Under the pieces are notes generated by a model, which worked only from the letters and a program-made list of their open reading frames with translations, searched no databases and had not been told where the DNA came from. Shown here piece after piece: positions 1 through 8,325 of a stretch of DNA of 64,000 bases (position 1 is the first letter of the stretch; the number at the start of each line of letters is the position of its first letter). Both the position numbers and the translations under genes were made by a program. The DNA lies in NCBI GenBank assembly GCA_965249205.1, contig CBDFLL010000001.1:124001-188000 (forward strand), given 5' to 3'. The stretch is from JAQBVV01 sp965249205 (GTDB taxonomy: Bacteria > Acidobacteriota > Vicinamibacteria > Vicinamibacterales > UBA2999).

Positions 1-1236
1 CATCGTGCGCTTCCAGATCAAGTCGTAGACCTTGAGGTCATCGGGGTCGAGGACGCGCTCGAGCTGACCCGGCGCGAGCTGGAAGTCGCTGGGCCGAATG
101 GCCTCATGGGCTTCCTGCGCGTTCCTTACTTTGGTCTGATACCGGCGTGGCGCCGCGTAGTAATCAGCCCCGAACATCTCCCGGATGACCCGCGCCGACT
201 CCTGAAGCGCCTTGTCCGACAACGTCGTCGAATCGGTCCGATGGTAGGTGATCAGACCCTCCATCTCGCCGTCGCCAGTCTCCACGCCCTGAAACAACCG
301 CTGGGCCGCCTGCATCGTGCGTTCCGTGGAGAACCCGAGTTTGCGGCTCGCCTCCTGCGTGAGCGTGGAAGTCGTAAAAGGCGGTGCCGGCCGTTCTATC
401 CCCGGCTTCTGCTCGACCGATGTCACCGTCCACGGTACGTTGCGCCGGATCGCGTCGACCAGACCGCCAGTCTCCGCTTCGTCGAGCAGCCGCGCCTTCT
501 GATTCCGAAGGGCGCCGGTCTGCGCATCGAAATCCTTGCCGGTCGCGATGCGCTGATCGTTGATGCGAACCAGCGTCGCCACAAACTCCCGGCCGTCGCC
601 CTTGAGCGAGGCTTCGAGGTCCCAGTACACCGAAGGATGAAACGCCCGCCGTTCTTCTTCGCGTTCAACGATGAGCCTCACGGTCACACTCTGGACGCGT
701 CCAGCGCTCAGCCCCGTCTGCACCTTCTTCCACAGCAACGGCGACAGGGTATAGCCGTAGAGCCGATCGAGGATCCGACGGCTTTCCTGGGCTCGCACGA
801 GGTTCTCGTTGACCTCACTAGGGCGTTCCAGGGCCGCCTTGACGGCTTCCTCGGTGATTTCATGAAAGACGATCCGCCGAACCGGGACCTTGGGCTTCAG
901 GACCTGCGCCAGGTGCCAGCTGATCGACTCGCCTTCGCGGTCCGGGTCAGTGGCGAGCAGCACCTCGGACGCATCCTTCATGGCCGTCCTGAGGAGCGCA
1001 ACCTGCCTCTTCTTATCGCCAGGAACGACGTAGTACGGCGTGAAATCGCTCTCCACGTCCACACCCATACGACCCCAGTCCTTATCCTTGATTCCCTTGG
1101 GAACGTCGGCGGCAGACTCAGGTAGGTCGCGGATGTGACCGAAACTCGCCTCCACGCGATACCCAGCCCCGAGAAACCTGCCGAGGGTCTTCGCCTTTGC
1201 CGGCGATTCAACGATTACGAGCGGTCTGGAAGCCAT
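1..1236 (-). CDS. topA: DNA topoisomerase I (type IA), 3' part beyond left edge
   Basis: Relaxes negatively supercoiled DNA by passing strands through a single-strand break. The frame starts at ATG 1236, reads leftwards and is still open at base 1, so 412 codons are visible and the C-terminal region lies outside the window. The Toprim domain opens with VIVESPAKAKTLGRFLG (residues 7-23) and carries the acidic metal motif DPDREGE. The catalytic tyrosine is Tyr331 in ITYHRTDSTT, equivalent to the ITYMRTDS motif of E. coli TopA. dprA lies 81 bp upstream on the same strand, a common bacterial dprA-topA arrangement, so the two are probably cotranscribed. Apart from the edge truncation nothing looks damaged. 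Confidence 0.96.
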   Translation of the reverse strand, partial: MASRPLVIVESPAKAKTLGRFLGAGYRVEASFGHIRDLPESAADVPKGIKDKDWGRMGVDVESDFTPYYVVPGDKKRQVALLRTAMKDASEVLLATDPDREGESISWHLAQVLKPKVPVRRIVFHEITEEAVKAALERPSEVNENLVRAQESRRILDRLYGYTLSPLLWKKVQTGLSAGRVQSVTVRLIVEREEERRAFHPSVYWDLEASLKGDGREFVATLVRINDQRIATGKDFDAQTGALRNQKARLLDEAETGGLVDAIRRNVPWTVTSVEQKPGIERPAPPFTTSTLTQEASRKLGFSTERTMQAAQRLFQGVETGDGEMEGLITYHRTDSTTLSDKALQESARVIREMFGADYYAAPRRYQTKVRNAQEAHEAIRPSDFQLAPGQLERVLDPDDLKVYDLIWKRTM

Positions 1237-1317
1237 GAATGCTCTGATCTCGCCTTTTTCTCTCGTTTATTGACCTGTGCCCACTACAAGACCTGAGCCC
1301 AGGCGAGCGAATTCACA

Positions 1318-2349
1318 CTAACACGTTCGTCTTTGCCGCATGAAGCGGCCGCCGTCGACCCGCTGCACCAGCTCCCGCAGTTCCAAGTCGAGCAGGCGCG
1401 GCAGAAGCCGAACTCCGTCGACACCGGAAGCCTGGGCCAGTTCGTCCAGATCGTAGGCCTGTCCAGCGTGCATCGCCATAAGGAGCGGGTCTCCGGAAGT
1501 AGCTAATCTAGAATCACTTACGGCATCTCCGCCTTGGCGCTCCCCACTATCAGGCCACCCAAGTTCTTCCAGGATATCGTCCACACGCTCCACAATCTTT
1601 GCCCCGTCCCGGATCAAGGCGTGCGCACCGCGGCTCCGCCCGGACAGCACGTTGCCCGGCACGGCCATCACGTCGCGGCCCTGTTCGAGAGCGCACGCTG
1701 CGGTGATCAATGAGCCGGACTTCTGGTTGGCCTCGACCACGACGACCGCCCGCGACAGGCCGCTGATGAGCCGATTGCGCATCGGGAAATGAAACGCGAG
1801 CGGCGGCACCCCCGGGGGATACTCGCTGACGACCAGACCCGTCTGAGCGATCTCAGCAGCAAGTGCCTCGTGCTCACGGGGGTAGATGCGGTCGACGCCC
1901 GAACCGAGGACGGCGACCGTTCTACCGGAACGGAGCGCGCCACGATGGGCCGAAGAATCGACACCCCGCGCCAGCCCGCTGACGACGGTGATCCCCCTCG
2001 CCGCCAGGTCCGTGCCCAGCTGCGCCGCAATCTCAAGCGCGACCGCTGACGCCGCACGCGACCCGACAATGGCCACCGCCGGCGCGGACAAAGCGTCGAG
2101 GTGTCCGCGGTACCAGAGCACCGGCGGCATATCGGGAATGGCCAGGAGTGCAGCGGGAAACCGCGGGTCGTACCATGGCAAGACGTGGATACCCTTCGAT
2201 GCCGCGCGCGTGCGCTCCAGCCGTGCTCGGTCGCGAAGGGCCCGTGCCTGTTCGAGCAGGACGGGATCGCCGGTACGGAGGCGGTCGGCGAGACCGACCC
2301 TGGATAAATCGGACGTGAGCGACAGCGCAACGGCCTCATCAAGCGTCAT
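1318..2349 (-). CDS. dprA: DNA processing protein DprA (Smf)
   Basis: Binds incoming single-stranded DNA and loads RecA during natural transformation. The product is 343 aa from ATG 2349, chosen because AGGGAGTCC precedes it. An upstream ATG at 2508 would add a low-complexity Ala/Arg tail not expected in the family. The Rossmann-like core shows GSRAAS, GLARGVDSSAH, SGVDRIYPREH, SEYPPG, FPMRNRLISGLS, KSGSLITA and VPGN, all typical DprA signatures. The C-terminal ~60 residues resemble the winged-helix DprA domain. It is upstream of topA in the same direction. ComF, the other possible competence-related protein in this window, is at 6840. Confidence 0.95.
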   Translation of the reverse strand: MTLDEAVALSLTSDLSRVGLADRLRTGDPVLLEQARALRDRARLERTRAASKGIHVLPWYDPRFPAALLAIPDMPPVLWYRGHLDALSAPAVAIVGSRAASAVALEIAAQLGTDLAARGITVVSGLARGVDSSAHRGALRSGRTVAVLGSGVDRIYPREHEALAAEIAQTGLVVSEYPPGVPPLAFHFPMRNRLISGLSRAVVVVEANQKSGSLITAACALEQGRDVMAVPGNVLSGRSRGAHALIRDGAKIVERVDDILEELGWPDSGERQGGDAVSDSRLATSGDPLLMAMHAGQAYDLDELAQASGVDGVRLLPRLLDLELRELVQRVDGGRFMRQRRTC

Positions 2350-2624
2350 GAGGACTCCCTGGGGCGTGAGCCCAGCTGCACCGATCGCGACGGGGGCGAG
2401 TACACGGCCGGCTCCCCCCGCGGCGACGCGCGCAGCGGTGGCACCAGACCTCGCTGTCCTGATTGTAGGTCGCGGGCGAGTATCGGGCAATGACGTCGAA
2501 TGACGCAATGCGAGAGCGCAGAGGACAGGCCGCCCAGGTGGTAGGGACGCCGAGGCTGCAGAATGCCCGGGCGCCCTGGTACGTACCTTGCTCAGCCGTA
2601 GTAGGCTGCTGATGCGTAAACTAC
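2350..2624. other. intergenic region between dprA and the TPR gene
   Basis: This 275-bp gap separates divergent genes and should hold the leftward dprA promoter. A short inverted repeat CAGCC/GGCTG lies near 2594. I see no gene, RNA gene or insertion element in it. Confidence 0.4.
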
Positions 2625-2654
2625 TTGCACCTCACGCGAACCCGTGACTATATT
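2625..2654 (+). promoter_or_regulatory. sigma-70-like promoter of the TPR/lipoprotein pair
   Basis: TTGCAC (2625-2630) and TATATT (2649-2654) are separated by 18 bp. The predicted transcription start falls near 2661, only about 4 nt before the chosen ATG at 2665, and no Shine-Dalgarno sequence is visible. The transcript may therefore be leaderless or nearly so. Confidence 0.5.
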
Positions 2655-2664
2655 TGGGCGTTCG

Positions 2665-3030
2665 ATGTTAAGGCTTCCACTTGGCCTCTTCTGTCTGGCC
2701 CTCCTGTTGGGGCCACTGGGCGTCGTGCCAGTGGCCGCCGACGCGCGGGATGATGCCAGGCAGCAGGTGGAATTCGGGATCGAGGTTGCGCAGCGTGGGC
2801 TGTGGCGCGAGGCGATCTATCGGTGGGAGCGCGCCGTGGAAATCGACCCGACCTACGCTGCGGCGTACAACAACCTGGCGATTGCCTACGAGCAGGACGG
2901 AGACCTGGACAAAGCACGCGTCGCGTACGAGCGGGCTCTTGCACTGCAACCCGGCGACGCGTTCATCACGCAAAACTATGAACTCTTTAGGGAAATCAAT
3001 GACCGCACCAATCGCGAGAATATTCAGTAG
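2665..3030 (+). CDS. small secreted TPR protein
   Basis: 121-aa protein with a clear Sec signal peptide (MLRLPLGLFCLALLLGP...VAADA, residues ~1-27) followed by two tetratricopeptide-type helical hairpins (WREAIYRWERAVEIDPTYAA and LDKARVAYERALALQPGDA). It probably acts as a periplasmic protein-interaction adaptor; no enzymatic motif is present. ATG 2665 is preferred over GTG 2644 because the latter overlaps the predicted -10 box and ATG gives a clean signal peptide. The stop overlaps the next gene by 32 bp, so the two products are probably made together and may interact. The function beyond TPR scaffolding is not recognised. Confidence 0.8.
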   Translation: MLRLPLGLFCLALLLGPLGVVPVAADARDDARQQVEFGIEVAQRGLWREAIYRWERAVEIDPTYAAAYNNLAIAYEQDGDLDKARVAYERALALQPGDAFITQNYELFREINDRTNRENIQ

Positions 3031-3775
3031 CCTTGCTGTAGTGGCGATGACCGCGGCTTGCGGGAGCAGCTATTACGAGATCCCGCTTGAGACCCCGATC
3101 CGTCCGAAACTGGACGTCTCGAGCTTCGAGCGCATTCTCGTGGCCGGCTTCATTTCTGGCGGAACGGAGGATGTTGATGGAAACATCGAGACCACGCGCC
3201 TGCTGCGAAGCCAGCTGCGAAACCAGTCCGATATGCGTGTCATCGACAGTGACGTCCTGCCGTTGGTCGAAGTGGCGTCCGAAGACTTCGTGGCGTCTGA
3301 CATCGCGGGCGACGAGGAGGGCGCCAGGGAGGGCCCGGCGCCGATTCTTGAGGACGCAGACCTTGAGCCATACGAGCATCTGTTTGCCGACGCGGAATAC
3401 TGGAAACAAATCGGCGAAGAGTATCAGCAGCCGCTGATCGTCACGGGCACGGTGATGTTCGCGCCGCAGGAGCGGTCCGGCATCGTGCAACGCGACCAGG
3501 AAGTCTACGACTCCTTCGGGCGGCGCAGCGTCGTACCGGTTCGCACCTATATGGAGCGGAAGGGATTCGTACTCAAGCCGCGATTCGTGTTCATCGACGG
3601 GCGTACCGGGGCGGTGCTCTACTCGGAGAACTTCCGTGAGGAAATCCTCTATAACGCCAATCAGACGTCACCGGCACTGTCGTCGTACTTCGAGCTGATG
3701 GACCGACTGCTGCCGAGCTTTCTCAGCACGCTCAGCACCCAGACGATCAGGGGCACCAGAGTACTCCTGCAGTAA
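2999..3775 (+). CDS. putative outer-membrane/periplasmic lipoprotein, unknown function
   Basis: 258-aa product starting at ATG 2999, which follows AGGGAAATCA and overlaps the end of the TPR gene. The N-terminus (residues ~1-22) is a lipoprotein signal with Cys in VAMTAACGSS as the likely lipidated residue. The body contains an acidic stretch (SDIAGDEEGAREGP, near residue 100) and a mixed alpha/beta sequence ending in GAVLYSENFREE. I do not recognise a specific family; the pattern resembles envelope lipoproteins that recur with TPR partners. The tight overlap implies cotranslation with the TPR protein. Confidence 0.72.
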   Translation: MTAPIARIFSSLAVVAMTAACGSSYYEIPLETPIRPKLDVSSFERILVAGFISGGTEDVDGNIETTRLLRSQLRNQSDMRVIDSDVLPLVEVASEDFVASDIAGDEEGAREGPAPILEDADLEPYEHLFADAEYWKQIGEEYQQPLIVTGTVMFAPQERSGIVQRDQEVYDSFGRRSVVPVRTYMERKGFVLKPRFVFIDGRTGAVLYSENFREEILYNANQTSPALSSYFELMDRLLPSFLSTLSTQTIRGTRVLLQ

Positions 3776-3934
3776 AGCGGCCGTGAGCCCTGGCGTCGCT
3801 CGCGAGGCTCGGCCTCAGCTGGGCCAGCCTTGGACCGTGCCAGGGCTTCCATCGGCAGCGAAGTCGAGGTAAGCTGAAACCTTTGTGCTGGCCAGCATCT
3901 GGCCGGTCTAGCCATTCAACCGAGGAAACATCAC

Positions 3935-4249
3935 GTGTACGCCATCATTCAGGCCCGTGGCCGCCAGCTCAAGGTGACTCCCGGTGCTGTCGTCGAAATC
4001 GACGGACCACCCGGCGAGCACGGGTCCGAGTTCAACTTCGACCAGGTGCTACTCGTCGAAAAGGACGCTGGCGAGATCCTCGCTGGTGCGCCGTTTGTCG
4101 CCGACGCGCGAGTCCTCGGCATCGTGGACGGTGAATCTCGAGGCCCTAAGATCCGCGTGTTCAAGAAGAAGCGTCGTAAGGGGTTCCGCAAGACCCGTGG
4201 CCATCGCAGCGTCTTCACGCGCGTCCGTATCACCGATATTCAGGCGTAG
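3935..4249 (+). CDS. rplU: 50S ribosomal protein L21
   Basis: Large-subunit protein that binds 23S rRNA. 104 aa, the normal length for the family, beginning MYAIIQARGRQLKV from a GTG codon at 3935, preceded by GAGGAAACATCAC. The conserved C-terminal basic block FKKKRRKGFRKTRGHRSVFTRV is present in full. It heads the usual rplU-rpmA-obgE order, with rpmA 38 bp downstream. No frameshift or odd composition is seen. Confidence 0.97.
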   Translation: MYAIIQARGRQLKVTPGAVVEIDGPPGEHGSEFNFDQVLLVEKDAGEILAGAPFVADARVLGIVDGESRGPKIRVFKKKRRKGFRKTRGHRSVFTRVRITDIQA

Positions 4250-4287
4250 CGCTGGTTCCAGATAACCCTTCCGCTGAGGTTTTGTAG

Positions 4288-4545
4288 ATGGCTCATAAAA
4301 AAGGGCAGGGCAGTTCACGAAACGGCCGCGACAGCAACGCACAACGCCTGGGCGTGAAGCGTCACGACGGTAATCTTGTGAGTGGCGGCTCGATCCTGGT
4401 GCGCCAGAAGGGACGGCGTTTCAACCCCGGTCTGAACGTGGGGCTTGGCAAGGACCACACGCTGTTTGCCAAACTTGACGGTAAGGTCCGCTTCGAGGAT
4501 CACGGCGCGCATGGCCGCCGAATCTCCGTCATCCCTGTCGAATAG
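4288..4545 (+). CDS. rpmA: 50S ribosomal protein L27
   Basis: Large-subunit protein near the peptidyl-transferase centre. 85 aa starting MAHKKGQGSSRNGRDSN, the conserved N-terminus that reaches the tRNA CCA ends; there is no Firmicute-type cleavable extension. The middle carries GGSILVRQKGRRFNPG and GKDHTLFAK, both family signatures. It lies between rplU and obgE in the standard order and is expected to share their transcript. Confidence 0.97.
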   Translation: MAHKKGQGSSRNGRDSNAQRLGVKRHDGNLVSGGSILVRQKGRRFNPGLNVGLGKDHTLFAKLDGKVRFEDHGAHGRRISVIPVE

Positions 4546-4569
4546 GCCACTCGCCACACACTGATCTGG

Positions 4570-5655
4570 ATGTTCGTCGACGAGGTGAACATCCATGTCG
4601 CTGCCGGCGGCGGTGGACGCGGCTGCCTGAGCTTTCGCCGAGAAAAGTTCATCCCCCGCGGCGGCCCGGACGGTGGTGACGGCGGCCATGGCGGCTCGGT
4701 GTACATCGTCGCGACCGCCCACAAAAACACACTCGTCGACTTCCGGTACCATCCCGATTTCGAGGCCAGATCCGGAAAACACGGGCAGGGCTCCAACAAG
4801 ACAGGACACACAGCGGAGGATCTTGAGATCGGCGTCCCTGTGGGCACGCTCATCTTCGAACACGATCCGCCGGCAACGGTGCCGGAAGGCGTCAGCGTCG
4901 CGCCCAGCGACCCCGGACGGCTGTGGGCCGACCTCACAGAGGAGGGTCAACGCGTCCTCATCGCCAAAGGCGGGCGCGGCGGCCGGGGTAACGCGCGCTT
5001 CGTGTCGTCGACCAATCGGGCGCCGAGGCGGGTCGAGCAGGGCGAACCGGGCGAAGAGCGATGGCTGCGCCTCCAGCTCAAGCTCCTGGCCGACATCGGG
5101 CTGGTGGGGTTTCCCAACGCCGGCAAGTCCACCCTGATCGCCAGAATCTCCGCCGCGCGTCCCAAAATCGCCGACTATCTCTTCACGACTCTGTCGCCGA
5201 ACCTCGGGGTCGTGACCATGAGCGGCGATCGCAGCTTCGTCGTGGCCGACGTCCCGGGTCTCATTGAGGGTGCTCACGAAGGCCACGGACTCGGCCATCG
5301 CTTCCTTCGGCACGTGGAGCGCACGAAGGTACTGATCCATCTGGTGGATGTGTCGAGCGCATCAGGCAGGGATGCCGAGCAGGATTTTGAGATCATCCTT
5401 CGCGAGCTACGCCTGTTCAATGAACACGTGGCAGCCAAACCCCAGATCGTCGCCGCAAACAAGATCGACGCGCTCGATGACCCGTCACGACTGACGCGGC
5501 TCGAGGCGAGCGCCAAAGCGCTCAACCTTCCGTTTCACCGCATCTCCGCGGTCACCGGGGAGGGGCTCGATCCCATGCTCGAAGCGGCGTGGCGAGAGAT
5601 CGCCGCCGCGCGCGAGGCTGGCATGTACGACACACAGCCGTCACCGGACGTATGA
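4570..5655 (+). CDS. obgE: Obg/CgtA GTPase
   Basis: Ribosome-associated GTPase required for 50S assembly and growth control. 361 aa. The N-terminal glycine-rich Obg fold (residues ~1-158: HVAAGGGGRGCLSFRREKF, GGPDGGDGGHGGSVY) is followed by the G domain with P-loop GFPNAGKST (~180), G3 DVPGLIEGA and G4 NKID (~297). The protein ends soon after the G domain and lacks the variable OCT domain of some homologues. Its last codons overlap nadD by four bases (ATGA), indicating translational coupling. Confidence 0.96.
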   Translation: MFVDEVNIHVAAGGGGRGCLSFRREKFIPRGGPDGGDGGHGGSVYIVATAHKNTLVDFRYHPDFEARSGKHGQGSNKTGHTAEDLEIGVPVGTLIFEHDPPATVPEGVSVAPSDPGRLWADLTEEGQRVLIAKGGRGGRGNARFVSSTNRAPRRVEQGEPGEERWLRLQLKLLADIGLVGFPNAGKSTLIARISAARPKIADYLFTTLSPNLGVVTMSGDRSFVVADVPGLIEGAHEGHGLGHRFLRHVERTKVLIHLVDVSSASGRDAEQDFEIILRELRLFNEHVAAKPQIVAANKIDALDDPSRLTRLEASAKALNLPFHRISAVTGEGLDPMLEAAWREIAAAREAGMYDTQPSPDV

Positions 5656-6344
5656 CTCGACGACTCGGTATCCTCGGCGGCACGTTCGATCCGGTGCACT
5701 TCGGTCACCTTGATGCGGCGGCCGCGGCGCATGCCGCACTCGCGCTGCACGAAGTCCTCTTCGTGCCCTCGCATCACCCGCCCCATCGATCGGCGGACCC
5801 AGGCGCGACGGGCTTCCACCGGCTGGCGCTGGTGGCACTCGCCATCAATGACCTGAAGGCCAACAGGCTCTCCGACGTCGAACTGCTCCGTCGCGGGACA
5901 TCCTACGCCTCCGATACCCTGCGTGCGCTCCATGCAGCGGGTTGGGCACCCGCGCAGCTTTTCTTCATTCTCGGCGCAGACGCCTTTGCTGAAATTGCGA
6001 CGTGGCACGAGTTCCCCTTCGTGCTCGACGCGACCAACTTCGCGGTCATCGCGCGCCCTGGTATGACCATCGAGGCGGCACTGGCACGGACCCCGGAGCT
6101 GCTGCCACGGACGCAACCGGTGTCGGCAGCCGTCGACACGAGCGACCACACCGGCGTGTTCGTTGTCGAGGCAGCCACTCGTGACGTCTCCTCAACACTG
6201 ATCCGACGGCGAGTCGCTGGCGGGCAGCCAATCGGCGACCTCGTGCCCGCAGCGGTGGCGCGACACATCGCCGCGCACAACCTTTACAGAACGGAAGACG
6301 TTTTGCATGGCCACGACGAAGACAACAAGAGCGAAGACAGCTAA
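5652..6344 (+). CDS. nadD: nicotinate-nucleotide adenylyltransferase
   Basis: Adenylates nicotinate mononucleotide in NAD synthesis. 230 aa from ATG 5652, which overlaps the obgE stop as ATGA. An upstream in-frame ATG would lie inside obgE. The nucleotidyltransferase signature GGTFDPVHFGH is at residues 8-18, PSHHPPHR at about 38-45, and the C-terminal SSTLIRRRVA corresponds to the ISSTxIR motif. The 3' end overlaps rsfS by 38 bp. The order obgE-nadD-rsfS is widespread in bacteria. Confidence 0.95.
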   Translation: MTRRLGILGGTFDPVHFGHLDAAAAAHAALALHEVLFVPSHHPPHRSADPGATGFHRLALVALAINDLKANRLSDVELLRRGTSYASDTLRALHAAGWAPAQLFFILGADAFAEIATWHEFPFVLDATNFAVIARPGMTIEAALARTPELLPRTQPVSAAVDTSDHTGVFVVEAATRDVSSTLIRRRVAGGQPIGDLVPAAVARHIAAHNLYRTEDVLHGHDEDNKSEDS

Positions 6345-6858
6345 CACGAAGGCAGCCAGAACGGCCGCGGCGGCCAAGACGGCAGAGCCTCGCAAGGCCG
6401 GACGCACCGCGACAGTGGCCGGCAACAGCCGGAAGACGGCAGTAAGCCGGGCATCAGCGGGCCATAGGTCCGCCAGACCCGATAAATCCGCCGCGTTCGG
6501 GATTCCGAAGTTACCGAAGTCAATCGCGGGTGCGGTGCGCGCGGCGCACGGCAAACACGCGCTCGACGTCGTGATCCTGGACCTGCGAAAGGCGGACGGT
6601 TTTACCGACTACTTCGTGATCTGCACCGGCACGAACTCGCGCCAGATCAAGGCGATTGCCGACGTGGTCACTGACGTACTCAGAACCGACTTCGGGGAGC
6701 GGCCCGTTCTGGCGGAGGGTGTCCACAAGTCCGAATGGATCTTGCTCGACTATTTCAACTTCGTTGTTCACATCTTCAGCAGCGACTGCCGCGCCTTCTA
6801 TGGTCTCGAACGACTGTGGGGGAGCGCAGAGCGCTACGAGTGTGCCGATACGGAATAG
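6307..6858 (+). CDS. rsfS: ribosomal silencing factor RsfS with basic N-terminal extension
   Basis: Binds L14 and blocks subunit joining under starvation. 183 aa, whereas typical RsfS is about 105-130 aa. The conserved core is residues ~76-180 (ALDVVILDLRKADGFTDYFV, CTGTNSRQIKAIAD, WILLDYFNFVVHIF). The first ~65 residues are almost only Ala, Thr, Lys, Arg and Ser, a disordered basic extension likely to contact rRNA or DNA. The start at 6307 lies inside nadD. A shorter product could start internally, but no strong ribosome binding site supports one. Confidence 0.9.
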   Translation: MATTKTTRAKTANTKAARTAAAAKTAEPRKAGRTATVAGNSRKTAVSRASAGHRSARPDKSAAFGIPKLPKSIAGAVRAAHGKHALDVVILDLRKADGFTDYFVICTGTNSRQIKAIADVVTDVLRTDFGERPVLAEGVHKSEWILLDYFNFVVHIFSSDCRAFYGLERLWGSAERYECADTE

Positions 6859-7604
6859 ACGCGCTGCTGTCCGTCACGCTCTCCCCGCGGTGCGCCGCGT
6901 GTACCGCCGTGCTGGACACGCCGCTGGCGGGGCCCATCTGCGCGACGTGCTGGAGCCAGGTACGCATCCTGGCAGGCCCCTTGTGCCGCACCTGCGGCGA
7001 CGCTCTGCCCTCCTGGCGCATCATCAGCGTCGCCCTCGAACAGTGTCCCCGGTGCCGCCGCCATCGCGGCGCTGTTGACACCGCGCGAGCGGCCGGCGAC
7101 TACGAAGAGCCGCTCCGGGGGATTCTCCGAGCGTTCAAGTACGAGGGTCGGCGCGGGTTGGCTGATCCGCTCGCCGCGATGATGCGCGCAGCCGGGACGG
7201 AAGTCCTCGATGATGCGGACGCCGTCGTCCCGGTGCCACTCCACCCCTGGAGGCGCGTGCGTAGGGGCTTCAACCAGGCGGACGAGTTGGCGCGGCGACT
7301 GGATGTACCGATATTACGAGCACTCTCGCGCAGGCGCGCCACGGTGCCGCAGACGGGTCTGAGTGCTGCTGCGCGCCGACGAAACGTCAGACGCGCCTTC
7401 ACACTTTCGCCCTTCCTGCCACGTGCACGGTGCCACAGGCTGCTTGAAGGCCGCATTGTGGTCTTGATCGACGACGTGCGTACGACAGGTGCCACGCTTG
7501 ACGCCTGTGCTGCCACGCTCAAGGCAGCCGGCGCCCGAGAGGTCAGGGCATTAACGGTGGCACTCGCAACGTTCCCGACCGCGGCGATCGCACGGCCCTC
7601 GTAA
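6840..7604 (+). CDS. comF: ComF family phosphoribosyltransferase-like protein
   Basis: 254 aa from a GTG at 6840 that overlaps the end of rsfS. ComF proteins combine an N-terminal Cys4 zinc module with a type I PRTase domain, and in competent bacteria help DNA uptake. Here four CxxC knuckles are visible (CAAC, CATC, CRTC, CPRC) in residues ~18-75. The PRPP loop VVLIDDVRTTGATL begins near residue 207, and the VPVPLHPWRRVRRGFNQA motif precedes it. Because dprA is also present, a role in transformation is possible; in many genomes comF occurs without competence, so this remains inference. It is convergent with tmk. Confidence 0.88.
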   Translation: MCRYGIDALLSVTLSPRCAACTAVLDTPLAGPICATCWSQVRILAGPLCRTCGDALPSWRIISVALEQCPRCRRHRGAVDTARAAGDYEEPLRGILRAFKYEGRRGLADPLAAMMRAAGTEVLDDADAVVPVPLHPWRRVRRGFNQADELARRLDVPILRALSRRRATVPQTGLSAAARRRNVRRAFTLSPFLPRARCHRLLEGRIVVLIDDVRTTGATLDACAATLKAAGAREVRALTVALATFPTAAIARPS

Positions 7605-7664
7605 GACAGCACGTGCGCGCAGCGCCAAGAGCGCGGAGCGTTGATCGGCCGGTCGCCCGAAGGG

Positions 7665-8246
7665 CTAGAGCTTCTTCTCGACCGCGGCGAACACCTCGGC
7701 CGCAACAACCTCCCTGGGCCGCTCCGCGCCGATCCGCACCCAGCCGCTCGCCGCCTGGCGCAGATAACTGTCCCGCACACGCTCCAGCAGCCCCAGATCT
7801 CGCTCGTACTTGTCGCGGCCCACGCTCTTCCGCCGCGCCGATTCGTCTGGAGACATATCGAGCAAGATTGTCAGGTCCGGCTGCGGCAGATATTTCTGGA
7901 CCTCGGTGAGCCACGCCGCATCAAGCCCCTGCGCCTCGCCGTACGCGACACTCGAAGCGAGATACCGATCGCACAGCAGGATCGCGCCACCCGCCCGCGC
8001 GTCGAGCATGCGCTGCTTCCATTCGTACCGGTTGGCGACGTACAGAAGCTGCATGGCGTCGGGGCCGTACGACCGCTCGCCTGCGAGCGCATGTCCGATC
8101 TCCACGCCTATGACCGTGTCGTAATCCGGGAACGAGAACAGCCGGACGTCGCGTTGGCGATCCGTCAGGCGGTCACGCAGCAGCTCGGCCTGCGTCTGTT
8201 TACCGCTCTGGTCCAGTCCTTCGAACGCGACGAGAAGGCCGTGCAT
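7665..8246 (-). CDS. tmk: thymidylate kinase
   Basis: Phosphorylates dTMP to dTDP. 193 aa from ATG 8246 (MHGLLVAFEGLDQSGKQTQ). The P-loop reads GLDQSGKQ rather than the common GxDGSGKS/T form, a variation seen in tmk-like kinases. The DRY motif is LCDRYLASSVAYGEAQG and the LID region includes SARRKSVGRDKYE. The stop codon is TAG within CTAG at 7665-7668, with no element attached, which makes it a useful empty-site comparison for the insertion elements elsewhere. It lies 79 bp downstream of lysA. Confidence 0.92.
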   Translation of the reverse strand: MHGLLVAFEGLDQSGKQTQAELLRDRLTDRQRDVRLFSFPDYDTVIGVEIGHALAGERSYGPDAMQLLYVANRYEWKQRMLDARAGGAILLCDRYLASSVAYGEAQGLDAAWLTEVQKYLPQPDLTILLDMSPDESARRKSVGRDKYERDLGLLERVRDSYLRQAASGWVRIGAERPREVVAAEVFAAVEKKL

Positions 8247-8325
8247 CGCTAGCGGCCTCGACCTGGCGCCTGGTGGGTGATGGTGCTCACCGGAAGCCCG
8301 CGCTGCGAGGTGCAGCCTGGCTGAG

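Noticed and set aside
106..1125. 339-codon rightward open frame over topA
   Set aside because: It is antisense to a well-conserved topoisomerase I frame and its translation is Arg/Pro-rich with no family resemblance; high GC makes such shadows common.
3776..3934. L21 leader-type regulatory RNA upstream of rplU
   Set aside because: Only weak, imperfect inverted repeats are visible and nothing matches a leader structure I can define.
4315..5340. 341-codon leftward frame over rpmA/obgE
   Set aside because: Overlaps two essential, unmistakable genes in antisense; no motif.
7665..7668. PAL element at the tmk stop codon
   Set aside because: CTAG is present at the stop but no palindromic terminus flanks it; it serves as an unoccupied site.
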